DNA of 64,000 nucleotides from Flavobacterium ajazii (GCF_010614725.1 NZ_JAAEHL010000009.1:1-64000); one strand, 5' to 3'; shown: positions 30,242-39,514, counted from the stretch's first letter. A program made the numbers and translations. Notes: generated by a model not told the origin, from the letters alone.

Positions 30242-30263
30242 GTTCCATATTATAAAATGGAAC
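30242..30263. repeat. 22-bp palindrome GTTCCAT-N8-ATGGAAC (copy 2 of 3)
   Basis: Same spacer ATTATAAA as the copy at 27712, but both arms changed together (TTC to TCC, GAA to GGA), so pairing is kept. It lies just upstream of the sulfatase remnant's first codon. Confidence 0.75.
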
Positions 30264-30399
30264 TTGTTTTTGAGATAATACAAAGTTCATAATAGTTGAA
30301 CTCCTTCAAATAGTTAGGTTATCATCTAATTAAACCCGTTAGGTGAAATTATCAAAAACGTCAGTTTGAGTGTTTTTTTTTGCATAATCGCTACTTTGC

Positions 30400-31155
30400 T
30401 CAAATTCTTATGTGTCTGATTTTGTTCCTAAAAATTATGCTGTCTCCACAACCAAAACAAATTTTTGCTATAACAACAATTTTTATTTTTTTATCACCTC
30501 TATCAATGCCCATAAACGTTAGGACTAAGTCAAAAATAGATTTTATTCTGCCGGTTAGATACTCCCTGTTTTCAAACATAATTGACAATCCCTCCGGAAA
30601 CACCAAATTCTGCATTCTTATTTTACTCTCAATCTCTCTCCTCTGTATTTAATAATATTTGAAACTTTTTCTACTACCTTATCAATATAAATTTTGTGGT
30701 TAGATATTTTTTTCTGTTGCCGGCCATTACCTGTTCCTTGACTTCTCCTAATTCCTTCTCAAATTGTTTGTAGGTATATATTATATTTCTAATCACGGAA
30801 ATTTGGATTACCAAAATAACGTCTATCCTAATTTTCAATTTTAATTTCTAAATCCTTTTTCTTGATCAAAAAAACATCCATTTCTTCCCTGCTTTCACTT
30901 TCCATAATATCAAAAAGTTTATCCAGTTGCAGTTTGAAAAGTTCAACAAATTGAGAACTTAGAGAATATCTGGCCTATAGCTTTTCAAAAGAATTATTAA
31001 GCTCTTCCGTTTGGAATTTGGAGCCGTCAGTGCATTGAAGTTTGCATTCTTACATTTCTGGCATTTGTAATAATGTTTATTTTTATGTGGACTTTCATAG
31101 TTCGTCAAAAGACATCCGCATAGCACATCCAACCTTATTGGATATAAAAAATGTT
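30400..31155 (-). pseudogene. Broken serine recombinase (C-terminal part)
   Basis: Three minus-strand frames, read in order, rebuild the C-terminal half of a large serine site-specific recombinase. About 31155-30960 gives a zinc-ribbon-like piece (LCGCLLTNYE...HYYKCQKCKNANFNA). About 30957-30828 gives a coiled-coil-like piece (VELFKLQLDKLFDI...). About 30650-30400 gives the tail (MQNLVFPEGL...). Stops and frame changes separate them, for example TAA at about 30960 and TAG at 30828-30830. The N-terminal resolvase domain with the catalytic serine is not visible upstream. The family match is by motif memory (recombinase zinc beta-ribbon followed by an LVFPEG-type tail). It marks an old mobile insertion next to the heme locus. 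Confidence 0.7.
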
Positions 31156-31197
31156 GATATATTTAAACATTATTTAGAACCCTTATAAATAAAAACA

Positions 31198-31205
31198 TAT
31201 ATTTG
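31198..31205 (+). promoter_or_regulatory. Candidate -7 box (TATATTTG) for the AraC gene
   Basis: A perfect TAnnTTTG match. Transcription would begin near 31212, leaving a short leader to the ATG at 31250. This helps choose that ATG over the GTG at 31220. No clear TTG -33 box was seen. Confidence 0.45.
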
Positions 31206-31249
31206 TATTACTTCAACAAGTGATACTACCGCATAAAACCAATAGAGAT

Positions 31250-32227
31250 ATGCTAATCAGAGCTAAAATAGAAAATTATAATGAATGGCTTTTTCTGGAA
31301 GAAATCCCTGAAAAATATGTGGCGGGACATAGGCTGTCCGAACGTCAGATCAGTATCAAGCATTTACCGGTTGATATGAAAAATTATCAGCTATCTACAA
31401 ACGGCATGTTCCTGCTTCATTCTGAAATGAGTTTTAGTGAAGCTGTAAAAATTGAATCAGAAGTAGAAGGAGATGCGATTGCCTGCCAGTTCATTTTTAG
31501 CAAAGAGAAAAATAGCAATACTGTTAAGGGAAACGGATATGGACACAGTCATCATAATATTCGTTATATTCCTTCAGGAAAAGAGTCGCATGAAATTAAA
31601 CCTGAATTGGAGTATGTTTATTTTCTTATTGTACTCTCAAAAGATTATTATTTCAATTTAGTAGATACAGCATCACCTCTGCACGAAGATTTTGTAAGGC
31701 AGATGGAAAAAGGTGTCAGTACTTCATTTATTGAAGGAGATTTGTATGTTACACCAGAAATGCGTCATTCGATAAACAGTATTAAGGAATGTAAACATGA
31801 AGGCCATCTTAAAAGAATGTTTATCGATACCAGAATCATGGAGCTGATTATGTTTCAATTAGAACAATTTGGTCAGTATCTTCACAATGATAAAGAAGTA
31901 TTACATGAAGAAGATATCGAAAAACTGGAAACTGTTCGTGAGCTATTAGAACGGAATTATGTAAATCCGCCTACACAAAAAGAACTCGCCAGATCAGCCT
32001 TGATTAATGAATCTAAAATGCGTACTGGTTTTAAGAAATATTTCGGCACTACCATTTATGATTTCGTTACCCGAATACGTATGGTAGAGGCACGCAGACT
32101 CATCACAGAAGAAAAGAAAAACAATATGTATGAAGTAGGCACAATGGTTGGTTTTAAGCATCAGGCCAGTTTTACCAATGCTTTTAAACGTTATTATGGA
32201 CTACCTCCAAGTGAAGTTAGACTTTAG
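31250..32227 (+). CDS. AraC-family transcriptional regulator
   Basis: 325 residues from the ATG at 31250; an in-frame GTG at 31220 is less likely because a TATATTTG box lies at 31198-31205. The N-terminal two thirds form a ligand-sensing region without a clear cupin motif. The last 100 residues hold the two helix-turn-helix units of AraC proteins (PTQKELARSALINESKMRTGFKKYF and EVGTMVGFKHQASFTNAFKRYYGLPPSEVR). Regulators of this type commonly control siderophore or heme uptake. The gene is next to hmuVS (convergent) in the heme locus. A 21-bp-phased direct repeat upstream of the TonB receptor is a good candidate binding site. Confidence 0.9.
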   Translation: MLIRAKIENYNEWLFLEEIPEKYVAGHRLSERQISIKHLPVDMKNYQLSTNGMFLLHSEMSFSEAVKIESEVEGDAIACQFIFSKEKNSNTVKGNGYGHSHHNIRYIPSGKESHEIKPELEYVYFLIVLSKDYYFNLVDTASPLHEDFVRQMEKGVSTSFIEGDLYVTPEMRHSINSIKECKHEGHLKRMFIDTRIMELIMFQLEQFGQYLHNDKEVLHEEDIEKLETVRELLERNYVNPPTQKELARSALINESKMRTGFKKYFGTTIYDFVTRIRMVEARRLITEEKKNNMYEVGTMVGFKHQASFTNAFKRYYGLPPSEVRL

Positions 32228-32237
32228 CCTGAACATC

Positions 32238-34076
32238 TTAACTCAGGTTATTTATCAATACTTTCTTCCAGCTCTCTAATTCTGGAATACCAGGTTTACG
32301 TTCACCAAAAAACTGAACAATCATATTGCCATTTGCACCATACAATTCTAAAGAATTAACATCACCATCAACAGTTGGTTTAACTACATGCCATACACTA
32401 TGAACATCATCTTCATTCAGTCTGGTTTCTCCTCCGGATCTTTCTGAAAGATTTAACCAGGGTCCGTTACTGTTGACATTGCATAATTGTCCTGTATTAA
32501 TCTGTACGCATCCTTCATTGGCAGTAAACATCATAACCGGAACTTCAATGTCTGAACAATTTAAAATAGTACGACGAAAAGATTCTAAACTTACCTGTAC
32601 TGCTCTGCTTGGCGGCGCCAGTCTTAATGCCTGGGTACGTGTTAATCCAAAACGTTTTAGTAAACCATAGAATTCATGAGTATCCAGCATATTATTCCAT
32701 GCCTGATGAAAATCGCTGATATCAATTTCGGCATCACGTTTTTCCTCCCTTTCTTTTTGTTCCGTCTTTTCTAATAAAGGAGCAGATTGGTCTTTTTGCT
32801 TAAATTCCGCTATCAAATCTAAATAAACCTGTCTGTAGCTCCCTCCTGTTAAATAAATTTGGTGCAGAGCTTTTCCGTTACAGTCAAAAAACTGTAGGCT
32901 TTCTTTACCTCTATCTTCTACAGCCAAGGCTATCTTCCATCTATCTGCAAAAATTCGAAGATCAATATCTTCTCCTAAGAAAAGTGTTGTATATCCCTCT
33001 TTTGAAAAATTTCGGTAAACACCTATTCGTTCTGCTTCACAGTGTTCATTATAAGTCACCGCTTTCACCAGTCCTAACCCTTCTATTCGCTGCAGTATAG
33101 CGTCCATTTCTGGACGCAGCAAAATTACATTGTCGCCTAGTCCGGCAAACATTATTTCTGCCGGAGTGACTCCCAGAATTTCTGCTATCTGCCATAATGG
33201 TTTGGCTGGATATTCATCGCGATACGAAATAAACCGTTCTTTGAGTGAACGCTTATTATGAGATGCTGCCAGATTAGAATTGAATACAGCCGCATCTAAC
33301 TTGAAGCCGTTGGGTGTGATTTGCGTTAGTAAAGTCCTCGGATCAGTATGTACCTGAGTATGTACACCAAAAGCAGTAAATATATTTCGGTTTGTCAAAA
33401 CTTCTTCGGGAGCACCGTCCCACCACTTTCTTCCTCCTTTAAGCATAATAACACGGTCTGCATATTGTGCGGCCAGATTAATTTCGTGCAGTACACACAC
33501 TACCATAAAACCTTTTTTTGTCAATGCATTGGCTATTGCTAAAGTCTGATGTTGATAGAGCATATCCATACTTGAAACTGGCTCATCTAATAATAATAAG
33601 GCCTCCTTATTATCCCATACTTGAGCCAAAACTCTTGCCAGGTGTACCCTTTGCTGTTCTCCACCTGAGAGCGTAAGCATTGAACGATCTGCCAGATGGC
33701 TCACACCACAGATTTCCATAGTTTCTTTAAGTACAAGCTCATTGGATATATTAGTATTGTCTTTTTCTTTGACATAGCGTCCCATCAATACAATTTCCTC
33801 AACGGTAAAGGCCAGACTCACCGTATTTTGTTGGTATAAAGTAGCGCGTTTACTGGCAAGTTCCTTTGCCGAATAATCATCTAAGTTTTTAGCATCATAA
33901 ACTACTCGCCCTTCAGAGGGTTGTTTTTCTCTGCACAGTATTTTCATCAGTGTAGATTTTCCCGCTCCATTAGCGCCCAATATTGCTACCATTTCTCCTT
34001 TTCGAATGCTGAAGGTAATATCCTTCAGTAAATATCTGTTATTAATTTTATAACTAATTGATTCTACTCTTAACAT
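32238..34076 (-). CDS. Fusion of heme ABC transporter ATPase (HmuV) and heme-handling protein (HmuS)
   Basis: 612 residues. The first about 255 are an ABC ATPase: Walker A GANGAGKST (34-42), signature LSGGEQQR (136-143), Walker B LLLLDEP (160-166). Residues about 268-612 match a full HemS/HmuS/ChuS protein with its two repeated halves (WQIAEILGVTPAEIMFAGL... and DTHEFYGLLKRFGLTRTQA...WLNLSERSGGETRLNEDDV). The histidine in DTHEFYG (about residue 467) lines up with the heme-ligand His of that family. HmuS-type proteins bind, pass on or degrade cytoplasmic heme. The fusion would place that activity at the exit of the permease. It follows hmuU with 19 bp between. The reading frame is continuous, with no sign of an assembly join. 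Confidence 0.92.
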   Translation of the reverse strand: MLRVESISYKINNRYLLKDITFSIRKGEMVAILGANGAGKSTLMKILCREKQPSEGRVVYDAKNLDDYSAKELASKRATLYQQNTVSLAFTVEEIVLMGRYVKEKDNTNISNELVLKETMEICGVSHLADRSMLTLSGGEQQRVHLARVLAQVWDNKEALLLLDEPVSSMDMLYQHQTLAIANALTKKGFMVVCVLHEINLAAQYADRVIMLKGGRKWWDGAPEEVLTNRNIFTAFGVHTQVHTDPRTLLTQITPNGFKLDAAVFNSNLAASHNKRSLKERFISYRDEYPAKPLWQIAEILGVTPAEIMFAGLGDNVILLRPEMDAILQRIEGLGLVKAVTYNEHCEAERIGVYRNFSKEGYTTLFLGEDIDLRIFADRWKIALAVEDRGKESLQFFDCNGKALHQIYLTGGSYRQVYLDLIAEFKQKDQSAPLLEKTEQKEREEKRDAEIDISDFHQAWNNMLDTHEFYGLLKRFGLTRTQALRLAPPSRAVQVSLESFRRTILNCSDIEVPVMMFTANEGCVQINTGQLCNVNSNGPWLNLSERSGGETRLNEDDVHSVWHVVKPTVDGDVNSLELYGANGNMIVQFFGERKPGIPELESWKKVLINNLS

Positions 34077-34095
34077 AGACTTTCCTTAATAGTAA

Positions 34096-35139
34096 TTATT
34101 GCAATATCTTCTTTTTGTCTTTATATAATATGTAAAGGAATATAGGAGCTCCTAATAGTGCCGTAATTACACCAATAGGCAACTCAACCGGAGCAACCAA
34201 TACTCTTGCCAGCATGTCTGATACGGTAAGTACTAAGGCTCCTAAAAGTGCCGATGCGGGTAAAACCAGTCGATGGTCTGCCCCTCCTATTAATCGGATA
34301 ATATGAGGAACCAGTAATCCCACAAAACCAATAATTCCTGTTACTGATACACAAGCTCCAACTGATAATGTCGAAAGAATGACTACTCTGTTTTTTATTT
34401 TTCCGGGATTCATTCCTATTTGTTCTGCCTGATGTTCCCCAATTGCAAATAAATTTAATCCTTTACCATAAAGAGGTAATAAAAACACCGGAATTAGAAT
34501 AAATGGCGCAATACCGATAATCATATCCCAATTTGCTCCACCCAGACTGCCAAGCATCCAGAAGGTAATGGTACGGAGCTGCTGTTCATCGGCTGTATAA
34601 GTTAGTAATCCTGTGAGTGCACCTGCTAAGGCATTTATTGCAATACCAGCCAGTAGCATAGTAGCTACATTGGGTTTTCCATCTGTTTTGGAAAACTGAT
34701 ATACCAACATTGCGGCCAATCCAGCCCCGGCAAAAGCGCCAAACGCAAGTAGGTAGAAACCTAAAAATTCACTTAAAGAAACAAACAAAAACGACTCCAT
34801 TCCAATGATTAATACTGCAAATAGTGATGCCCCAGCTGAAATTCCGATTAATCCCGGTTCAGCCAAAGGATTACGAAAAATACCTTGAATGGCAGCGCCC
34901 GATATCCCTAAAGCAGCACCTACTAATACTCCCAATATTATTCTGGGGAGCCGTACATGCAGCAGTACATTTTCTGCCAGATCATCAGCAGCTGCAAAAC
35001 CGTTAATCCCTATTCTTTTCGCCAGTATGGTAATTACATCTAAAACAGGAATATGCATTGCTCCCAAACCTAAAGAAAATACTACAACAATAAAAAGTCC
35101 CAGAGTTAAACAGGTATATATTGTTTTTTTATTTCTCAT
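34096..35139 (-). CDS. hmuU: Heme ABC transporter permease (FecCD family)
   Basis: 347 residues with about nine or ten hydrophobic helices. Typical FecCD segments are present: VRLPRIILGVLVGAALGISGAAIQG near residues 63-87, NPLAEPGLIGISAGA, and GFVGLLVPHIIRLIGGADHR near 267-286. These permeases form the inner-membrane channel for iron chelates, heme or cobalamin. Its place between a binding-protein gene (35148-35996) and the ATPase-HmuS fusion makes heme the likely substrate. Gene order on the minus strand is hmuT, hmuU, hmuVS with short gaps, so one operon is expected. Confidence 0.92.
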   Translation of the reverse strand: MRNKKTIYTCLTLGLFIVVVFSLGLGAMHIPVLDVITILAKRIGINGFAAADDLAENVLLHVRLPRIILGVLVGAALGISGAAIQGIFRNPLAEPGLIGISAGASLFAVLIIGMESFLFVSLSEFLGFYLLAFGAFAGAGLAAMLVYQFSKTDGKPNVATMLLAGIAINALAGALTGLLTYTADEQQLRTITFWMLGSLGGANWDMIIGIAPFILIPVFLLPLYGKGLNLFAIGEHQAEQIGMNPGKIKNRVVILSTLSVGACVSVTGIIGFVGLLVPHIIRLIGGADHRLVLPASALLGALVLTVSDMLARVLVAPVELPIGVITALLGAPIFLYILYKDKKKILQ

Positions 35140-35147
35140 TATTTTAT

Positions 35148-35996
35148 TTAATTTTTTATAAATTCCTTATGCAGAGCTAATATAGCCTGATCCAGCCTTG
35201 TTGAGAAATTGATCATCAATGGACCATCCATAGCTGCTATTCTTTTATTTTTTCCGGCATTGGTATAAGCAACTCCGGGCATTTTAAGTAATCCATTACT
35301 GCCGCCAAGACTCTCAATTCCAAAATCAAACAAAAACAGGACATCAGGATTAGCACTTACAAGTGCTTCTGTAGTATAGGTTTTGTATCTGTTAAATTCC
35401 TGTATTGCATTACGCCCTCCTGCCAGTGCAATGATAGCATCCATGTTGCTGCCTTTTCCTGCCACAGTCATTGTTCCCATTCCTCTGGCATATATAAAGA
35501 GTACTTTAGGTTTCTTTTTATTTAGTTTTACTGTCTCCAATGCTTTATCAATACGTTTTTCTGTTTCCAAAGCCAGTTTATTCCCTTTATCTTTCTCTCC
35601 GAGTGCTATACCTATTTCGCGAATAAATTGTAACGCTCCTTTTACGCTATATTCCTGTTTAACTGCAATAAATTTAATTCCTGCCCCTTTTAAAGACTGG
35701 ATAACTCCATAAGGCACATCACCATAGGGAGCAATAATTAAATCTGGACGATATGCCATTAAACCTTCAGCTGAAACCGAACGATTCTTACTTACTTTAG
35801 GCAGTTTTTTTATCTGCTGCGGATATTCGCTGGTAACATCTACGGCAATAATCTGCTTTTCAAAACCAAGATCAGCAACTGTCTCGGTAATAGCACCGCC
35901 TAATGTAATGATGCGTTTAGGCTGGGCATGAATAAGGAAAGAACAAAAAAACAAAATGCTGCCAAGGAGCTGATTTCTCCAAATTCTCATCTTCAT
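35148..35996 (-). CDS. hmuT: Periplasmic heme-binding protein of ABC transporter
   Basis: 282 residues with a cleavable signal peptide (end near HAQ, residue 25). The cluster-A binding-protein fold is evident: RIITLGGAITETVADLGFEKQIIAVDVTSEYP, then a RPDLIIAPYGD strand, then NPDVLFLFDFG. A tyrosine is present in the second-lobe region (FNRYKTYTTEALVSANPD), but I cannot assign the heme ligand. It starts the hmuTUV-S operon, divergent from the TonB receptor gene. The 321-bp gap between the two carries a phased direct repeat. Heme rather than another iron chelate is inferred from the fused HmuS domain and nearby HmuY genes. Confidence 0.9.
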   Translation of the reverse strand: MKMRIWRNQLLGSILFFCSFLIHAQPKRIITLGGAITETVADLGFEKQIIAVDVTSEYPQQIKKLPKVSKNRSVSAEGLMAYRPDLIIAPYGDVPYGVIQSLKGAGIKFIAVKQEYSVKGALQFIREIGIALGEKDKGNKLALETEKRIDKALETVKLNKKKPKVLFIYARGMGTMTVAGKGSNMDAIIALAGGRNAIQEFNRYKTYTTEALVSANPDVLFLFDFGIESLGGSNGLLKMPGVAYTNAGKNKRIAAMDGPLMINFSTRLDQAILALHKEFIKN

Positions 35997-36228
35997 TTCT
36001 ATAGGTTTTTAATGGCTAAAATAGTTACTGTTATAAATCATTATCAATGCAAAAGAACTATTTAATTGATCTAAATACAAATAAAAATATTTGTTAAAAA
36101 ACGCATTGAACAAATTTGAATCTCCTAAATATTACTCATCAAAAAACACTCAAACACATAAAAATCAAATACTTAAAACCCTAAAAAAGATAAATTCTTC
36201 TGTTACTATTTCCTTGTCTTTGGTAAAT

Positions 36229-36268
36229 AAAAAACGGATAGAACAAAAGAAAAAACGGATAGAACAAA
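36229..36268 (+). promoter_or_regulatory. Two 19-bp direct repeats spaced 21 bp, candidate regulator binding site
   Basis: AAAAAACGGATAGAACAAA occurs at 36229-36247 and again at 36250-36268, a 21-bp period (two helical turns). The pair ends 49 bp upstream of the receptor ATG at 36318. A near-match -7 box TAATATTG follows at 36290-36297. Direct repeats with two-turn phasing are typical of AraC-family operators, and an AraC gene sits in the locus. The rest of the 321-bp gap is AT-rich, with nothing else recognised. Confidence 0.55.
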
Positions 36269-36317
36269 CCTTCTACGGACTGTTATGAGTAATATTGTAA
36301 AATAATTCTTGTTTAGA

Positions 36318-38735
36318 ATGAATAAAAATAATAACCTGGTTTTGAGATTGAAATTTAACACTATAAAACATATTTATTTTTTGTTCCCATTATTACTATT
36401 TCCAGTTTTAATTCATGCACAAATGATTATAAGAGGAAGCCTTACCGGAAAAATAACGGATAAAAATGGTCAGCCTATTGCTAGTGCAAATCTTATTTTG
36501 CAGCCTGATATGCATCAGGTTCAGACAGACAAAAATGGATACTTTACCTTCAAAAATATTATTGCAGGGGAGTATAATATCACAGTTTCTTACATTGGAC
36601 ACCAACTTTACCAAAGCAATGTGCAGATAGAAGCTGATAAAAAAAATAATATCAAAATTATCTTAGAAGAAGAAGAAAACACTTTGAAACAGGTAACGGT
36701 ATATAGTAAGGAAACTAAAGCAGATAATTTACTGGACATTCAGCGCAGTGCTATGCCTGTTACAGTTATAACTAAAGAGACCATTGCCCAGATGGGCAGC
36801 CGCAGACTGGATGAAGTATTAAAAGAACAAACTGGGATTGCTGTAGTCAATGATATTGGCGGAGGTGCAAGAGCTGTAGGAGTTCAGATGCAGGGTTTTG
36901 GAAGCGATTATGTTATGATCCTTATCGACGGTCAGCCTATGGTGGGACGAAATAGTGGTAATTTTGATCTTTCCAGAATCAGTGTGAGCAATATCGAAAG
37001 AATCGAAATCATCAAAGGTGCTTCTTCCTGTCTTTTTGGAAGTGAAGCATTGGGAGGAGCAATTAATATTGTGACCCGCCACGGAGCATTTCAGCCGCAG
37101 GCATTGGCATCTGTACGTTATGGTTCACTCCACATTGTAGATGCAACACTAGAAGGAGAAACTCCTTTTCACCACCAGCGAGGCTCTGCCAATATATCTG
37201 CTAATTATTACCGTACAGATGGTTTCAATACAGACCCTAACTTCCTGTCAGGCGGTACAACAGCACCACCTTATGACGATTATACCTTACAGGGTCGGGT
37301 GCGTTATCGTCTTACGGAAAACAGCACTTTAGGCGCTTCAGGCAGATATGCACTACGAAAATCTTTTATGGAGCAGATATTTGGAAATAATGAAAATCAA
37401 AATTCAGCAGCTGACAGCCAAAACATTACAGATATTAATGCTTCCGTTACTTATGACAATCTTTTCGATAATGGACTCAGAAGCATGAGCCGATATTATC
37501 TGACCCGATATGTATCCGATATGAGTATACTATGGCAGGAAAGCGGTTCACAGACAAGTGCCGAAAAGTTTGCCCAGACGCTGCATCGTTTTGAGCAGCA
37601 GTTTTCTTATGCGCCAGTTACAGATTTGAAATTGACAGCCGGACTAGGCGGTACTTCAGAACAAATGGACAACCGAAATTTTAATGTCCCTGGCGGTATG
37701 TGGAGTGGCTTTACCTACTTACAGGCAGATTGGAAAATGAATGATAAATTCGAAGCCGTAGGCGGTTTTAGATATGACCACAACAACAGCTACGGTGGTA
37801 AGCTCAACCCCAGCCTTGGACTTCAATATCATATTATTCCAAAACTTACTCTAAAAATAGCTATGGGCAGCGGTTTTAAAACTCCTGATTATCGCCAGCG
37901 TTATCAGGTATTTATGAATCCCACAGCCAATTATCTGGTCATTGGTTCAGAAATTCTGCGAGCTACTCTGGAAGAAATGAAAAATAACGGGCAGATTAGT
38001 GAAGTAAGAGAATATCTGGTCAATCAGCTGGATCAAAACTTGCAGGCTGAAAAATCGCTTTCATTTAATGGCGGCTTTACTTATACTCCTAAGAAAAACA
38101 TCAAGCTCGATGTCAATGCATTTTACCATAACATCTCGAATCAGATTAATAGTATTCGTGTTGCGACAGGAACTAATGTAAGAGATATTTATACCTATCA
38201 GAATCTGCCAAAATCCTTCAATACCGGATTAGAAATGTCATTGTCCATAAGACCACTTTCCGGATTAGATATTAGTACAGGATATCAATACCTCATAGCC
38301 AAAGACAGAGGTGTGATGGACAGCATAAGTAATGGAACCGGTGCTTATGCCTCCATTAGGGACAATGCTACAGGATTGTTCCGCAAGTCCAGATTATCGG
38401 ATTATTTCGGTATAGAAAACCGTTCCCGTCATATGGCCAATCTTCGTGCTGCCTATAACTATACGCCTTGGGACATTACAGGAAATATAAGGGTTAACTA
38501 CCGTGGAAAATACGGCTTTGTAGACAGCAACAACAATCGCTTTCTTGACCAATACGACATTTTTGTAAAAGGTCATTTTTTACTTAATGCTGCAATAGAA
38601 AAAAAACTCATGAAACAGCGTCTAAGCCTGCAGCTTACGGCAGATAATATTATGGATTATACAGACAGGCTCATGCCCGGACAGCCGGGACGTGTATTAT
38701 TACTGGGGCTAAAATACCGATTTTATAAAGAATAA
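36318..38735 (+). CDS. TonB-dependent heme receptor
   Basis: 805 residues from the ATG at 36318; a TTG at 36309 is in frame but less likely. A signal peptide ends near IHAQ. A carboxypeptidase-regulatory-like domain follows (GKITDKNGQPIASANLIL...YFTFKNIIAGEYNITVSYIGH). The plug domain carries VTVITKETIAQMGSRRLDEVL and ERIEIIKGASSCLFGSEALGGAINIVTR. The 22-stranded barrel ends in an aromatic residue region (YRFYKE). A GFKTPDYR segment recalls the FRAP-type motif of heme receptors. It heads a plus-strand row with HmuY-like lipoproteins and lies opposite hmuT, so heme is the probable ligand. A TonB box was not pinpointed. Confidence 0.9.
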   Translation: MNKNNNLVLRLKFNTIKHIYFLFPLLLFPVLIHAQMIIRGSLTGKITDKNGQPIASANLILQPDMHQVQTDKNGYFTFKNIIAGEYNITVSYIGHQLYQSNVQIEADKKNNIKIILEEEENTLKQVTVYSKETKADNLLDIQRSAMPVTVITKETIAQMGSRRLDEVLKEQTGIAVVNDIGGGARAVGVQMQGFGSDYVMILIDGQPMVGRNSGNFDLSRISVSNIERIEIIKGASSCLFGSEALGGAINIVTRHGAFQPQALASVRYGSLHIVDATLEGETPFHHQRGSANISANYYRTDGFNTDPNFLSGGTTAPPYDDYTLQGRVRYRLTENSTLGASGRYALRKSFMEQIFGNNENQNSAADSQNITDINASVTYDNLFDNGLRSMSRYYLTRYVSDMSILWQESGSQTSAEKFAQTLHRFEQQFSYAPVTDLKLTAGLGGTSEQMDNRNFNVPGGMWSGFTYLQADWKMNDKFEAVGGFRYDHNNSYGGKLNPSLGLQYHIIPKLTLKIAMGSGFKTPDYRQRYQVFMNPTANYLVIGSEILRATLEEMKNNGQISEVREYLVNQLDQNLQAEKSLSFNGGFTYTPKKNIKLDVNAFYHNISNQINSIRVATGTNVRDIYTYQNLPKSFNTGLEMSLSIRPLSGLDISTGYQYLIAKDRGVMDSISNGTGAYASIRDNATGLFRKSRLSDYFGIENRSRHMANLRAAYNYTPWDITGNIRVNYRGKYGFVDSNNNRFLDQYDIFVKGHFLLNAAIEKKLMKQRLSLQLTADNIMDYTDRLMPGQPGRVLLLGLKYRFYKE

Positions 38736-38756
38736 AACAAAATAATTTAATAACCA

Positions 38757-38769
38757 GGTGGTAACCACC
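38757..38769 (+). other. Small hairpin between receptor and HmuY genes
   Basis: GGTGG-TAA-CCACC lies in the 63-bp gap after the receptor stop. There is no T-run, so it is not a standard terminator. It could trim expression or stabilise the downstream message. Confidence 0.4.
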
Positions 38770-38798
38770 ATAAATAAAATGAGGGACGAAATGAAAAC

Positions 38799-39512
38799 AT
38801 GAAAACAATAAAAATTATATACAGACTACTGCCTGTTCTTTCCCTTTGGCTGGCATTTACTTCTTGTAGCAATAACGAAAATAGTGATACTTCGGCGGGA
38901 CTTGAAGATGGTAAAAGTACTGTCATTAAAGATTTGGCAGGAGATACTAACGGTTCTATGGGGGAAGGAGTAGATGGAAAAACTAAAAAAGGTTTTGATA
39001 CCTTTCTTTTCCGGTTCAGCGATAAAAAGCAGATATGGATTCGCAATGCTGCTGATTCTGCCCAATATTTAAAAACCAAAGATTGGGACATTGCTTTTAC
39101 AGGGCCTTATAACAGCGAGGTTTATGTTAATAAAGGAAGCTATGAATTTAATCCGGGTTATGGCGGCACTGCTACCAGTGCTGTAGTAAAAATTGATAAG
39201 CCATATGCTGAGGTCGATACTGCGCCATCAGATGAAGCATTTGCCGCCAGCGAAATAAATAAAATTGGATGGGCAGTAAATGAAAGTGCAGCCGGATGGT
39301 TTTTTTACAGCCTGAATACTCATATTATGATAGCCATTAAAAACAGAACCTATGCTATAAAGCTTCCTGACGGGAAATATGCAAAACTGGAACTCATTAA
39401 TGCTTATCAGGGGAATCCTCCTACGGTAACCAATCTGAACTGGCCGGCTCCTTACTTTACTTTTAGATACTATGTACAGAATGACGGCAGTAAAAATTTA
39501 AATACTAAATAA
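38799..39512 (+). CDS. hmuY: HmuY-family heme-binding lipoprotein
   Basis: 237 residues with lipobox LAFTSC (C23) followed by Asn/Glu/Asp-rich residues as in exported Bacteroidota lipoproteins. The HmuY pattern is clear: FDTFLFRFSDKKQIWI, TKDWDIAFTGPYNSEVYVN, GGTATSAVV, SAAGWFFYSLNTHIMIAIKNRTY, DGKYAKLELINAYQG, and a final FTFRYYVQNDGSKNLN. HmuY proteins bind heme at the cell surface and pass it to their TonB receptor. The preceding gene encodes that receptor. An earlier ATG at 38791 stops at once, so 38799 is the start. The two ligand residues of Porphyromonas HmuY (His) could not be placed without an alignment. Confidence 0.88.
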   Translation: MKTIKIIYRLLPVLSLWLAFTSCSNNENSDTSAGLEDGKSTVIKDLAGDTNGSMGEGVDGKTKKGFDTFLFRFSDKKQIWIRNAADSAQYLKTKDWDIAFTGPYNSEVYVNKGSYEFNPGYGGTATSAVVKIDKPYAEVDTAPSDEAFAASEINKIGWAVNESAAGWFFYSLNTHIMIAIKNRTYAIKLPDGKYAKLELINAYQGNPPTVTNLNWPAPYFTFRYYVQNDGSKNLNTK

Positions 39513-39514
39513 GA

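Noticed and set aside
30333..30380. GTCAGTTTGAGTG followed by a T-run, recalling a repeated Flavobacteriaceae spacer element
   Set aside because: Recollection only, with a single copy in this window and no dyad.
30380..30652. 90-codon plus-strand frame
   Set aside because: It overlaps the recombinase relic on the other strand, which explains the sequence better; the plus translation is hydrophobic low complexity.
36091..36288. 65-codon plus-strand open frame before the heme receptor
   Set aside because: Low-complexity Lys/Asn/Ser-rich translation. Its 3' part is only the direct repeat (KKRIEQ twice), and it lies in the divergent promoter region.
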